Shown here in pieces: positions 45,019-52,718 of a DNA stretch of 64,000 nucleotides. Where the stretch lies: positions 62,001 to 126,000 of the forward strand of contig NZ_JAGINP010000007.1 in assembly GCF_017876155.1 (NCBI RefSeq), given 5' to 3'. The position numbers and the translations under genes were made by a program. Source of the stretch: Azospirillum rugosum. GTDB taxonomy: Bacteria > Pseudomonadota > Alphaproteobacteria > Azospirillales > Azospirillaceae. Positions within the stretch are counted from its first letter, which is position 1; each line of letters begins with the position of its first letter. A model generated the notes under the pieces. It saw only the letters and a program-made list of their open reading frames with translations, was not told where the DNA came from and did not search any database.

Positions 45019-48000
45019 TCACCCGCTGCATTTCGAATAACCGCAATTCAGGCAGGTGTCGCAGCCTTCCTGGCGGATCAGTCCGGGCTGGCCGCATTTC
45101 GGGCACTGGCGGGTGGGCACCGGCTGCGGCTCCACACTTTGCTCCATGGTTGGCTGCTCCACGGCTGGCGGTTCCATGGCTGGCCGGGTGACCTCCGGGT
45201 CGCCCATGGCCTTGCGCGCCGCCTCGGCCAGCAGCGTGTCGGGTTCGGGCAGCATGCCGATGGCCTTCAGGTGGCGCTCGATGACGTCGCCGATGGCCGC
45301 CAGCAGCGACGGCACGTAGCGCCCCTGCATCCAGGCGCCGCCGCGCGGGTCGAAGACCGCCTTCAGCTCCTCCACCACGAAGCTGACGTCGCCGCCGCGC
45401 CGGAACACCGCGGAGATCATCCGCGTCAGCGCCACGGTCCAGGCGTAATGCTCCATGTTCTTGGAGTTGATGAACACCTCGAACGGGCGCCGCCGGCCGC
45501 CTTCGATGATGTCGTTGATGGTGATGTACATGGCGTGGTCGCTGTCCGGCCAGCGCACCTTGTAGGTCTCGCCCGGCAACGCCTCCGGCCGGTCGAGCGG
45601 CTTGGTCATGTAGACGACCGAGCCGACCTCGCCCCGATGGCCGCCAGCGTCGGCCGGTGCCGCAGGGGGCGCCGAGGTGGGCGGCGAATCGGCCTTTGGC
45701 TCCTCCTTCTTCACGGTGAGGACGGATCCGGTGACGGCGTTCGGCCGGTAGGTCGTGCAGCCCTTGCAGCCCAGCTCGTAGGCTTGCCGGTAGACGTCCT
45801 TGAAGGCGTCGAAGGGCAGGTCCTCCGGGCAATTGATGGTCTTGGAAATGGAGCTGTCGATGTGCCGCTGCGCCGCCGCCTGCATGACCACATGCTCCGC
45901 CGGGGTCAGCACCTGGGCGTCGACGAAATAGTCGGGCAGGGGGCGGTCCGGGCCGAAGGCCGCCCGGAACAGGCGGTAGGCGTGGTCGCTCACCTCCTCC
46001 GTCCGGCGGGCGCCGTCGGGCAGCAGGACCGTGCGCTCGTAGCTGTAGGAGAAGACCGGCTCGATGCCCGACGACACGTTGTCGGCGAACAGCGAGATCG
46101 TCCCGGTCGGCGCGATCGAGGTCAGCAGCGCGTTGCGCACGCCGTGCCGCTCGATCAGCGCGCGCACGTCGGCGTCCAGCGAGCGCACCATGGGGGCGGC
46201 AAGGTAGGCGTCGCGGTCGAAGAGCGGAAAGGCACCCTTCTCCGCCGCCAGCCGCGCGGAGGTGCGGTACGCCTCGTTCTTGATGGTCCGCAGCCATTGG
46301 TCGGTGAGGGCGACCGCGCGCTCCGTCCCGTAGCGGGTCCGGCAGAGGATCAGCGCGTCGGCCAGCCCGGTGACGCCCAGCCCGATGCGCCGCTTGGCCT
46401 CCGCCTCCCGCGCCTGCTCCGGCAGCGGAAAGCGCGAGGCGTCCACGACGTTGTCCATCATCCGCACGGCGAGCGCCGTCAGCTCCCGCAGCCGGTCCAT
46501 GTCGAGCCGCGCGGTATCCCCGAAGGGATCGCGCACCAGCGCCGCGAGGTTGATGGACCCCAGCAGGCAGGCGCCATAGGGGGGCAGCGGCTGCTCGCCG
46601 CAGTTGTGCACCAGGACGCCGTTGGCGTCAAAGGCGTTGGCGCCGAGGATCTGGACGTCGTAGACATCCTCGACGCCATCGTCCTCCACCGTTGCGATTT
46701 CGGCGACAAAGCGCTCCCGGTTGGGGGTGCGGCGATAGCCGGCGATGGCTGCGCGCAGCCGCGCCTGCTTTTCGGTGTCGGCAAAGCCGATCCGATCGGC
46801 GAAGCGGCCGACGTTGTCCTTCGCGATGATCAACTCATGGTCGGCGGCGCACTGGTACTCCTTGCGCGCCCCCTTGCCGTCCGGCAGCAGACTCGCTCCG
46901 GCCGGCCGCCGGTCGGCGTAGAGGCGCCCGACGATGCCGAGGCGGAGCAGCATGCGCTGCACCGCGCGCAGGCGGTCCAGGTCGCTCTGCGCCAGCCGGA
47001 TGCTGATCCCCTTCACATGGTCGCCGAGCACGGCCCCGTCGGCGTCGAACAGGCCGCGCAGGAAACCCCGGTGGAACGCGCTGGACGTCTGCTCGATGGC
47101 CGGCGTGATGGCCTTGTTGCCGGGCGCCATGCCCAGCTCGGTGACGATCCGCTTGACCGACCCGAGCGCCAGTCGCCGTTCCCCACGGCCGGGCACCGTG
47201 ACCCAGCCGCTGAAATCGGATCGGTGGGGCAGGCTGTGCGCGGCGGCCAGCGCCGCGTCCATGACCCCGGCAACGCCGGGGCGCTGGAGGCCGCCGTTCA
47301 CCGTCGCCTCGCCGGGCCAAACCGAGAGGACGGCCTTGTCCTCCTTCAGCGTGCCGTCACCGACCAGCAGCCCGACGAGGTAGCCCTCGGCCTCGCCATA
47401 GGTGCCCTCCCATTGCAGGTCCGTCCCGTGGTCGTTCAGCACGATCCGGTCGCCCGGCGCGAGAGCCCCGGCCTTCGTCCACGCCGATTCGATCCCGTAG
47501 CGCGACATCGAGACGACGGAACGCACGGGGTGATCCGCCGTGACGCGGAGGGCGAAGCCGTCCTTCGTCGTGATGCGCAGAAGGGGCTTCGTTCCAGTCT
47601 TGAAGAAGCCTTCCGGGCTGGATGGGAAGGTCACTCCATTAACCACCGCCATGAAGGGACGCCCGACCAGATCGCCCACGCGGCGCGGCCCTTCGGCGGT
47701 CTGCACCCAGCTGTCGACCGAAACGCACGGATTGGTCGCGGAAATCCGCTCCGCATAGCGCAGGTTGTTCGACTCGTTGATGCGGTCGATGAAGATGACG
47801 CCGGGTTCCGCGTAGGCGTAGGTCGCCTGCATGATGCGGTCCCACAGGGCGCGGGCCTGCACCACGCGGTAGACGCGGTCGCCGAAGACGAGCGGCCAGG
47901 GCTTGTCGGCTTTCACCGCGTCCATGAAGGCGTCGGTGACCAGCACCGACAGGTTGAACATGCGCAGGCGGCCGGGCTCGCGCTTGGCGTCGATGAAGTC

Positions 48001-48525
48001 CTCGATGTCCGGGTGGTCGCAGCGCAGCGTCGCCATCATGGCGCCGCGCCGGGCGCCGGCGGACATGATGGTGCGGCACATGCTGTCCCACACGTCCATG
48101 AAGGACAGCGGCCCGGACGCGTCGGCACCGACGCCGCGCACCGGGGCACCCTTGGGACGCAGGGTGGAGAAGTCGTAGCCGATGCCGCCGCCCTGCTGCA
48201 TGGTCAGCGCGGCTTCGCGCAGGTGGGCGAAGATGGAGCCGAGGTCGTCCTCGATCGTCCCCATGACGAAGCAGTTGAACAGCGTCACCGACCGGCCGGT
48301 GCCGGCCCCGGCCAGGATGCGCCCGGCCGGCAGGAACTCGAATCGGGACAGCGCCTCCTCGAAGCGGGGTGCCCAGGCCGCCGGGTCGGATTCGGGCGCG
48401 GCCAGCGCCGTGGCGACGCGGCGCCAGGTGTCCGCGACGTCCTGGTCGATGGGCTCGCCCTCGGCCGTTTTGAAGCGGTACTTCATGTCCCAGATCCGCT
48501 GGGAAATGGCGGCGATGCCCGGCAT
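45019..48525 (-). CDS. nrdJ: Adenosylcobalamin-dependent (class II) ribonucleotide reductase with intein
   Basis: 1168-residue precursor; 793 residues after splicing. Reduces ribonucleotides to deoxyribonucleotides using an adenosylcobalamin-generated thiyl radical, independent of oxygen. Catalytic features: first redox Cys in FNCFVMGTIEDD, radical loop NPCGEQ, PTGTISLFADNVSSGIEP, and a C-terminal Zn-ribbon/redox tail with CPKCG and CLNCGYSKC. The intein (residues 267-641) splits NP from CGEQ, so the radical Cys is residue 642 of the precursor and no enzyme is active before splicing. GGAGG lies 5 bp before the ATG. The cobalamin adenosyltransferase at 63.1 kb makes the cofactor. Confidence 0.96.
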   Translation of the reverse strand: MPGIAAISQRIWDMKYRFKTAEGEPIDQDVADTWRRVATALAAPESDPAAWAPRFEEALSRFEFLPAGRILAGAGTGRSVTLFNCFVMGTIEDDLGSIFAHLREAALTMQQGGGIGYDFSTLRPKGAPVRGVGADASGPLSFMDVWDSMCRTIMSAGARRGAMMATLRCDHPDIEDFIDAKREPGRLRMFNLSVLVTDAFMDAVKADKPWPLVFGDRVYRVVQARALWDRIMQATYAYAEPGVIFIDRINESNNLRYAERISATNPCVSVDSWVQTAEGPRRVGDLVGRPFMAVVNGVTFPSSPEGFFKTGTKPLLRITTKDGFALRVTADHPVRSVVSMSRYGIESAWTKAGALAPGDRIVLNDHGTDLQWEGTYGEAEGYLVGLLVGDGTLKEDKAVLSVWPGEATVNGGLQRPGVAGVMDAALAAAHSLPHRSDFSGWVTVPGRGERRLALGSVKRIVTELGMAPGNKAITPAIEQTSSAFHRGFLRGLFDADGAVLGDHVKGISIRLAQSDLDRLRAVQRMLLRLGIVGRLYADRRPAGASLLPDGKGARKEYQCAADHELIIAKDNVGRFADRIGFADTEKQARLRAAIAGYRRTPNRERFVAEIATVEDDGVEDVYDVQILGANAFDANGVLVHNCGEQPLPPYGACLLGSINLAALVRDPFGDTARLDMDRLRELTALAVRMMDNVVDASRFPLPEQAREAEAKRRIGLGVTGLADALILCRTRYGTERAVALTDQWLRTIKNEAYRTSARLAAEKGAFPLFDRDAYLAAPMVRSLDADVRALIERHGVRNALLTSIAPTGTISLFADNVSSGIEPVFSYSYERTVLLPDGARRTEEVSDHAYRLFRAAFGPDRPLPDYFVDAQVLTPAEHVVMQAAAQRHIDSSISKTINCPEDLPFDAFKDVYRQAYELGCKGCTTYRPNAVTGSVLTVKKEEPKADSPPTSAPPAAPADAGGHRGEVGSVVYMTKPLDRPEALPGETYKVRWPDSDHAMYITINDIIEGGRRRPFEVFINSKNMEHYAWTVALTRMISAVFRRGGDVSFVVEELKAVFDPRGGAWMQGRYVPSLLAAIGDVIERHLKAIGMLPEPDTLLAEAARKAMGDPEVTRPAMEPPAVEQPTMEQSVEPQPVPTRQCPKCGQPGLIRQEGCDTCLNCGYSKCSG
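46603..47727 (-). mobile_element. Intein with LAGLIDADG homing endonuclease in nrdJ
   Basis: 375 residues (precursor 267-641). Block A: Cys1 in CVSVDSWVQTAEGPRRVGDL. Block B: the TADH motif. Endonuclease blocks: GYLVGLLVGDGT and FLRGLFDADGAV, both with the catalytic Asp, so the homing enzyme looks intact. Blocks F/G: VYDVQILGANAFDANGV and the terminal VLVHN. The terminal Asn and penultimate His are present and Cys is the +1 extein residue. One deviation: block F often has His where Asn (GANAF) stands here. The flanks rejoin as TNP-CGEQ, the uninterrupted RNR active-site sequence. Confidence 0.95.
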
Positions 48526-48583
48526 GCGTCCTCCCTCGCGCGGCCGGCCGATCCGGGGCCAGCCCGCTTACAACACCCGCGAA

Positions 48584-48612
48584 AGGGTACGTGTCACCCT
48601 TCGAAGGGTCAA
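48584..48612 (-). promoter_or_regulatory. Candidate nrdJ promoter with palindrome
   Basis: On the minus strand TTGACC and TACCCT are separated by 17 bp, about 60 bp before the nrdJ start. A perfect 14-bp palindrome ACCCTTCGAAGGGT (48596-48609) overlaps the -35 element and could be an operator. No NrdR box or cobalamin riboswitch was recognised. Confidence 0.4.
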
Positions 48613-48645
48613 TCCGGATGTTCTTCTTGCGTTCCGCGCAAGCGC

Positions 48646-49437
48646 CTAGGACGTCGCGCTGGCGGCCTTTTCCGGTGAGACGGACGAGTCGACCGCCGGC
48701 TTCGGCCGCACGGTCGCCGGGCCGCCGGCCGCGACGACGATGCGGTCGGTGGCGGCCTCCAGCTGTTCCTCCAGCAACTGCATGGCCTTGGCGCGGCCGA
48801 GGCCGGGCTGGATCGGGGGCAGGAACTCGACCACCACGGTGCCCGGCCGCTTGATGAAGCTGTGGCGCGCCCAGTAGAGGCCGGCGTTCAGCGCCATCGG
48901 CACGATGGGGATGTCCAGGCTCTCGTACAGGACGCCCACGCCGATCCGGTAGGGGCGATACGCACCGGCGGCCACCCGCGTGCCCTGCGGGAAGATCACG
49001 ATGGGCCGCCCCTCGTCGCGCACCGGCTTGGAATTCTTGATCAGCGACGTGATGGCCCGGCCGCGGGCGCCGCGGTCCACCGGGATCATGCGCGCCTTCG
49101 CCGCGTACCAGCCCCAGATCGGGATCCACAGAAGCTCCCGCTTCAGGATGATCGCCGGGTCGTCGACCAGGAAATGGAGCTTCATCGTCTCCCACGCCGA
49201 CTGGTGCTTGGCGGCCAGCAGGAAGGAGCCGGAGGCCGGCAGGTGCTCCCGCCCGCGCACCTCGTACCGGATGCCGACGAGCGTGCGCTCCAGCCAGCCG
49301 ACGGTGCCCAGGTACCATTTGACGACGTGGATCATCGCCGGCCGGGGCAGCAGCAGCATCCACAGCAGGCCGAAGCAGCAGATCGCGGTCCACACGTGGA
49401 ACGCGACATTGAAGGCGAGGGAGCGGAGGTAGATCAT
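48646..49437 (-). CDS. plsC: 1-acyl-sn-glycerol-3-phosphate acyltransferase
   Basis: 263 residues. Transfers a second acyl chain to lysophosphatidic acid, giving phosphatidic acid for membrane phospholipids. An N-terminal membrane segment (about 8-32) anchors it. The acyltransferase box is AAKHQSAWETMK (HxxxxE form, common in alphaproteobacterial members), with the second conserved block FPQGTRVAAG and the IPIVPMAL segment. It begins 12 bp after the YdcF gene, at the end of the ftsE-ftsX-ydcF-plsC unit. Confidence 0.92.
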   Translation of the reverse strand: MIYLRSLAFNVAFHVWTAICCFGLLWMLLLPRPAMIHVVKWYLGTVGWLERTLVGIRYEVRGREHLPASGSFLLAAKHQSAWETMKLHFLVDDPAIILKRELLWIPIWGWYAAKARMIPVDRGARGRAITSLIKNSKPVRDEGRPIVIFPQGTRVAAGAYRPYRIGVGVLYESLDIPIVPMALNAGLYWARHSFIKRPGTVVVEFLPPIQPGLGRAKAMQLLEEQLEAATDRIVVAAGGPATVRPKPAVDSSVSPEKAASATS

Positions 49438-49449
49438 CGGCGGAACTTG

Positions 49450-50100
49450 TCAGGATTCGAGGAGCATCTCAAGCTCGTAGCGCAGCAGCGTCAAAAGGTA
49501 CTTGTTGTACTCCGTCACCAGCAGGCTGGCGGTGCCGGGCCATTTCCACCAGTCCTCCAGATGGACGTTGGGCGAGGCGACGGGGTGCGGCACCACCTCC
49601 ACGTCCGGGATGACCATCCGGAACTCCAGCAGGCTGCGCTTCATGTGGTAGTTGGCGGTGACCAGCCGCATCGACCGGAAGCCCTGCTCGCGCAGCCAGT
49701 CCGCCGTCTCGTAGGCGTTGCCGATGGTGCTGTCGGCGGAGTAGCCGAGCGTGATGCAGCATTCGATGTCGCTCGGCGACTGGCGGGACTTGCGCAGCAG
49801 CTCCTGGACGTCCAGCCCTTCATAGACCCCGGACACGAACAGCTTGCGGGCCCGCCCGGCGGTGAGCAGATCCAGCCCGGTGCCGAGCCGCCCGCTGCCG
49901 CCGGTCAGCACCACGATGGCGTCGGTGGGGCGGGTCGCGTCCGCGCTCTCCTCCGCCGGCGGGCGCGGAATCGCGTTGGCGAACCAGACCAGCCCACCGG
50001 CCCAGGCGAGCCCAGCCACCAGTCCCACCGCCAGCAGGCGGCCCAGCGACCGGGCGAGCCGGACGCGCCGGGAACCGACCCGCGCCATCACGCGCTCCAT
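49450..50100 (-). CDS. YdcF/SanA-family (DUF218) envelope protein
   Basis: 216 residues. One N-terminal membrane helix (about 22-44) precedes a DUF218 domain with DAIVVLTGGSGRLGTGLDLL, SVxAGVYEG-like FVSGVYEG, and STIGNAYETADWL followed by LVTANYHMKRS. ElyC/YdcF/SanA proteins affect envelope integrity and peptidoglycan precursor metabolism; the exact reaction here is unknown. ATG 50100 follows ftsX by 28 bp; ATG 50088 has GGAG nearby and would shorten it by four residues. Context between ftsX and plsC supports an envelope role. Confidence 0.85.
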   Translation of the reverse strand: MERVMARVGSRRVRLARSLGRLLAVGLVAGLAWAGGLVWFANAIPRPPAEESADATRPTDAIVVLTGGSGRLGTGLDLLTAGRARKLFVSGVYEGLDVQELLRKSRQSPSDIECCITLGYSADSTIGNAYETADWLREQGFRSMRLVTANYHMKRSLLEFRMVIPDVEVVPHPVASPNVHLEDWWKWPGTASLLVTEYNKYLLTLLRYELEMLLES

Positions 50101-50128
50101 GGCGGAGGGGGCGGCGGGCAGGCCGGCG

Positions 50129-51022
50129 TCACGGCAGCGACTCCAGCGTGCGCAGCACCGTCCAGCGCGCCGTGACCATGGCCAGCAGGCAGGCCACGAC
50201 CGGCACGACCGCCAGCAGCGCGAGATGCCAGACATTGATGGTGACGGTCGGCAGCAAGCTGGCCTTCAGCCCGGCGGCCGCGTGGCCGATGCCGGCCAGC
50301 GTCGCCACCGCCAGCACGAGCCCGCCCAGGCCGCCGCGCAGGGTCAGGGACAGGACGTGCGATTCGAACTGCCGGGCGACGTATCGGTCGGTGGCGCCCA
50401 TCAGGTGCAGCAGCTCCACCACATGCTTGTGGATCGCCAGACCGGCGCGCACGGCGAAGACCACCGCCATCACGCCCGCCCCGCCGATCAGCGCCATGAC
50501 GGCGAGTGCGGCCAGATGCAGCGCCCCGGCGAAGCGCCGCAGGTCGGCCAGCCAGACCGCGTGGTCGTCCATGGTGGCGCCGGGGGCCGCGGACTTCAGC
50601 CGGGCCGTCAAGGCCGTGGTGTCCACCGGCCCGTCGGTGACCACGTCGATCAGCCGCGGCATGGGCAGCAGCGGGTCGGCCGCCTCCTTGCCCAGCCAGG
50701 GTTCCAGCAGGCGGCCGATGTCGTCGGTGGTCAACGCCGTGGCGGACTTCACGCCGGGGGTGGAGCGCAGCACCGTCAGCGCCGCCTCCGTCCGCTCGTT
50801 CAGCGTGGCGGATCCGGCCGGCAGGGGTACGATCTGCACGGTCAGGCCGCCGGCCAGGCCGGTGTCCCAGCGTCGCGCCATGTCGGACACGAACAGCGCG
50901 CCGGCCAGCGACAGCGCGGCCAGATAGACCATCAGCGCGGTCAGCCAGGTCAGGAAGCGCGAGGTCGGGTCCTTCGCCAGCGGCAGGTCGAAGCGCTTTC
51001 GCCGCAAGGGGGGCAGGGCCAT
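50129..51022 (-). CDS. ftsX: Cell division protein FtsX
   Basis: 297 residues. Four membrane helices: one after a basic N-terminus (about 25-45) and three near 165-190, 215-240 and 265-290, with the periplasmic domain between helices 1 and 2. FtsX pairs with FtsE to activate peptidoglycan hydrolases at the septum; E. coli FtsX acts through EnvC. The conserved cytoplasmic segment VELLHLMGATDRYVARQFE couples to the ATPase. The gene follows ftsE by 18 bp. Confidence 0.9.
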   Translation of the reverse strand: MALPPLRRKRFDLPLAKDPTSRFLTWLTALMVYLAALSLAGALFVSDMARRWDTGLAGGLTVQIVPLPAGSATLNERTEAALTVLRSTPGVKSATALTTDDIGRLLEPWLGKEAADPLLPMPRLIDVVTDGPVDTTALTARLKSAAPGATMDDHAVWLADLRRFAGALHLAALAVMALIGGAGVMAVVFAVRAGLAIHKHVVELLHLMGATDRYVARQFESHVLSLTLRGGLGGLVLAVATLAGIGHAAAGLKASLLPTVTINVWHLALLAVVPVVACLLAMVTARWTVLRTLESLP

Positions 51023-51040
51023 GGCGATCCGTTCCCTCTC

Positions 51041-51721
51041 TCAGGCCCAGTGCGCCGACTGCGCGGGCATGACGTGCAGGCGCCCGTTCTCCAGATGGAG
51101 GCGCGGGTGGTTGAAGCGGCGGATCAGCGCCTCGTTGTGGGTGGCGATGACCACGGTCGCGCCCAGCTTGTGCATCTCCTCGAACAGATAGAGCAGGCGC
51201 ATGCCGATGCCGTCGTCCACGTTGCCGGTCGGCTCGTCGGCCAGCAGCAGGCGCGGCCGGTTGATGACGGACCGGGCGATGGCGACGCGCTGCTGCTGGC
51301 CGCCCGACAGGGTGGAGGGCAGGGCGTTCAGGTGGTTGCCGAGCCCCACCCAGCGCAGGATCTCCGTGCAGTGCTCCACCACTTCGGCCTCGCCGGCGCC
51401 GCTCATGCGCAGCGGCAGCGCCACGTTGTCGAGCGCCGACAGGTGGTCGAGCAGGGAGAAGTCCTGGAACACGACGCCGATCTGGCGGCGCAGTTCCGGC
51501 AGGTCGGCCCGGGTCAGCCGCGCCATGTCGCGCCCGAACAGCGTTATCAGCCCGCGCGAGGGGCGGAGCGCCAGGTACATCAGCTTCAGCAGCGACGATT
51601 TGCCCGCCCCGCTCGCCCCCGTCATGAAATGGAAGGAGCCGGGGGGCAGGGTGAAGCTGACGTCGCGCAGCACCTCGGGACCGGTGCCATAGCGCAAACC
51701 CACGTTCTCGAAACGAATCAC
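51041..51721 (-). CDS. ftsE: Cell division ATP-binding protein FtsE
   Basis: 226 residues, normal for FtsE. Walker [15 protein letters not shown]-loop VVFQDFSLL, signature [13 protein letters not shown], Walker [14 protein letters not shown] and H-loop IATHN. ATP hydrolysis drives conformational change in FtsX at the divisome. The start is a GTG at 51721, with GGTGAG just upstream; it gives the family-standard [12 protein letters not shown]. The frame extends to 51904 but the extra part is not conserved in character. Divergent from the zinc-ribbon gene. Confidence 0.93.
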   Translation of the reverse strand: MIRFENVGLRYGTGPEVLRDVSFTLPPGSFHFMTGASGAGKSSLLKLMYLALRPSRGLITLFGRDMARLTRADLPELRRQIGVVFQDFSLLDHLSALDNVALPLRMSGAGEAEVVEHCTEILRWVGLGNHLNALPSTLSGGQQQRVAIARSVINRPRLLLADEPTGNVDDGIGMRLLYLFEEMHKLGATVVIATHNEALIRRFNHPRLHLENGRLHVMPAQSAHWA

Positions 51722-51953
51722 AATCTCACCAAGGCCGCGACGACGCCCCCGGGCGGTACCCCGCCTGGGGTGCGACAAGACAATGCACCGGTGCCGCCGA
51801 CGCGTCCACCATCGTTGGGACGGCTCGTCGGAACGGCCGGACAAAAGGCCGCTCCCGCCGCTCCGGACGGCAACTGCTTGGGCGTTCCTTGCTTCATACC
51901 TCATGACTACCTATAACGGCATTCTGCAATTTCGGTGACCTCGATCGGCCTCC
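51722..51953. other. Divergent intergenic region, ftsE and zinc-ribbon gene
   Basis: 232 bp holding both promoters. No palindromic operator or clear -35/-10 pair was recognised. TATAACG near 51912 is a possible -10 for the rightward gene. Confidence 0.35.
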
Positions 51954-52598
51954 ATGATCATCGCCTGTCCGACCTGCGCCACGCGCTACACACTGGCCGA
52001 TTCGGCGGTCGGACCGCAGGGACGGAAAGTCCGCTGCGCGAAGTGCGGCCACACCTGGTGGCAGTCGCCGGACGAGGACGATCCGGAATTCTCGCTGAAC
52101 GATGTGACCGAAATCCGGCCGACCTCGGCCCCCACGGTGGAAAAACCGCCGCGCGACCGGGCGGCGTTGCGCCGGGCGCTGGCCGGCTGGGGCCTGTTCG
52201 TGGCGGTGGTGCTGGCGCTCGCCGGGGGCGGATACGCGGCGCGCGACCAGATCGTGCGGCTGTGGCCGCCGGCCGCCCTGCTGTACGAGACGGTGGGCCT
52301 GCGCGTGGAGCCGCCGGGAACCGGCCTTCAGCTGCAGAACCTGCGGTCGGAGCAGAAGGTGGAGGGCGGGGCCCCGGTGCTGGTCGTCGACGGGCAGATC
52401 GTCAACGTGTCCGACACAGTCCGGCCGGTTCCGGTGGTGCGCGTCACGTCACTGGGCGAAGACCGCAAGCCGGTCCGGAGCTGGACGGTCGAGGCGTCGC
52501 CGGCGCAACTCCTCCCCGGCGAGATCGCCGTCTTCCGCGACGCGCAGCGCGATCCGGGCGCGGTGCTGGAGGTGATGGTCACGTTTGACGGCGGGTGA
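51954..52598 (+). CDS. MJ0042-type zinc-ribbon and DUF3426-like membrane protein
   Basis: 214 residues. The N-terminal zinc ribbon is MIIACPTCATRY with a second pair CAKCGHTW (residues 5-8 and 28-31), the MJ0042-type motif typical of alphaproteobacteria. A single membrane helix (about 78-97) and a C-terminal ~110-residue beta domain (DUF3426-like) follow. The topology puts the zinc ribbon in the cytoplasm and the beta domain outside. Its function is unknown; it commonly lies next to ftsE in this group. Confidence 0.85.
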   Translation: MIIACPTCATRYTLADSAVGPQGRKVRCAKCGHTWWQSPDEDDPEFSLNDVTEIRPTSAPTVEKPPRDRAALRRALAGWGLFVAVVLALAGGGYAARDQIVRLWPPAALLYETVGLRVEPPGTGLQLQNLRSEQKVEGGAPVLVVDGQIVNVSDTVRPVPVVRVTSLGEDRKPVRSWTVEASPAQLLPGEIAVFRDAQRDPGAVLEVMVTFDGG

Positions 52599-52602
52599 GG
52601 TT

Positions 52603-52708
52603 TTGCCCCCACCCTAACCCTCCCCCGCTTCGCGGGAGAGGGGACTGCCGTCGTCTTTCCCTAAAGTCCCCTCCACCGCGAAGCGGGGGAGGGTTAGGGA
52701 GGGGGCAA
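52603..52708. repeat. Inverted repeat with ~45-bp arms between convergent genes
   Basis: The left arm (about 52603-52652) and right arm (about 52664-52708) are near reverse complements: TTGCCCCC... and ...GGGGGCAA with CCGCTTCGCGG/CCGCGAAGCGG inside. It spans the gap between the zinc-ribbon gene and the convergent TIGR02302 gene and is a probable bidirectional terminator-like dispersed element. Confidence 0.8.
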
Positions 52709-52718
52709 CGCGTCCCGC

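Noticed and set aside
48526..48645. Cobalamin riboswitch upstream of nrdJ
   Set aside because: The leader is short and no B12-box-like conserved element was seen.
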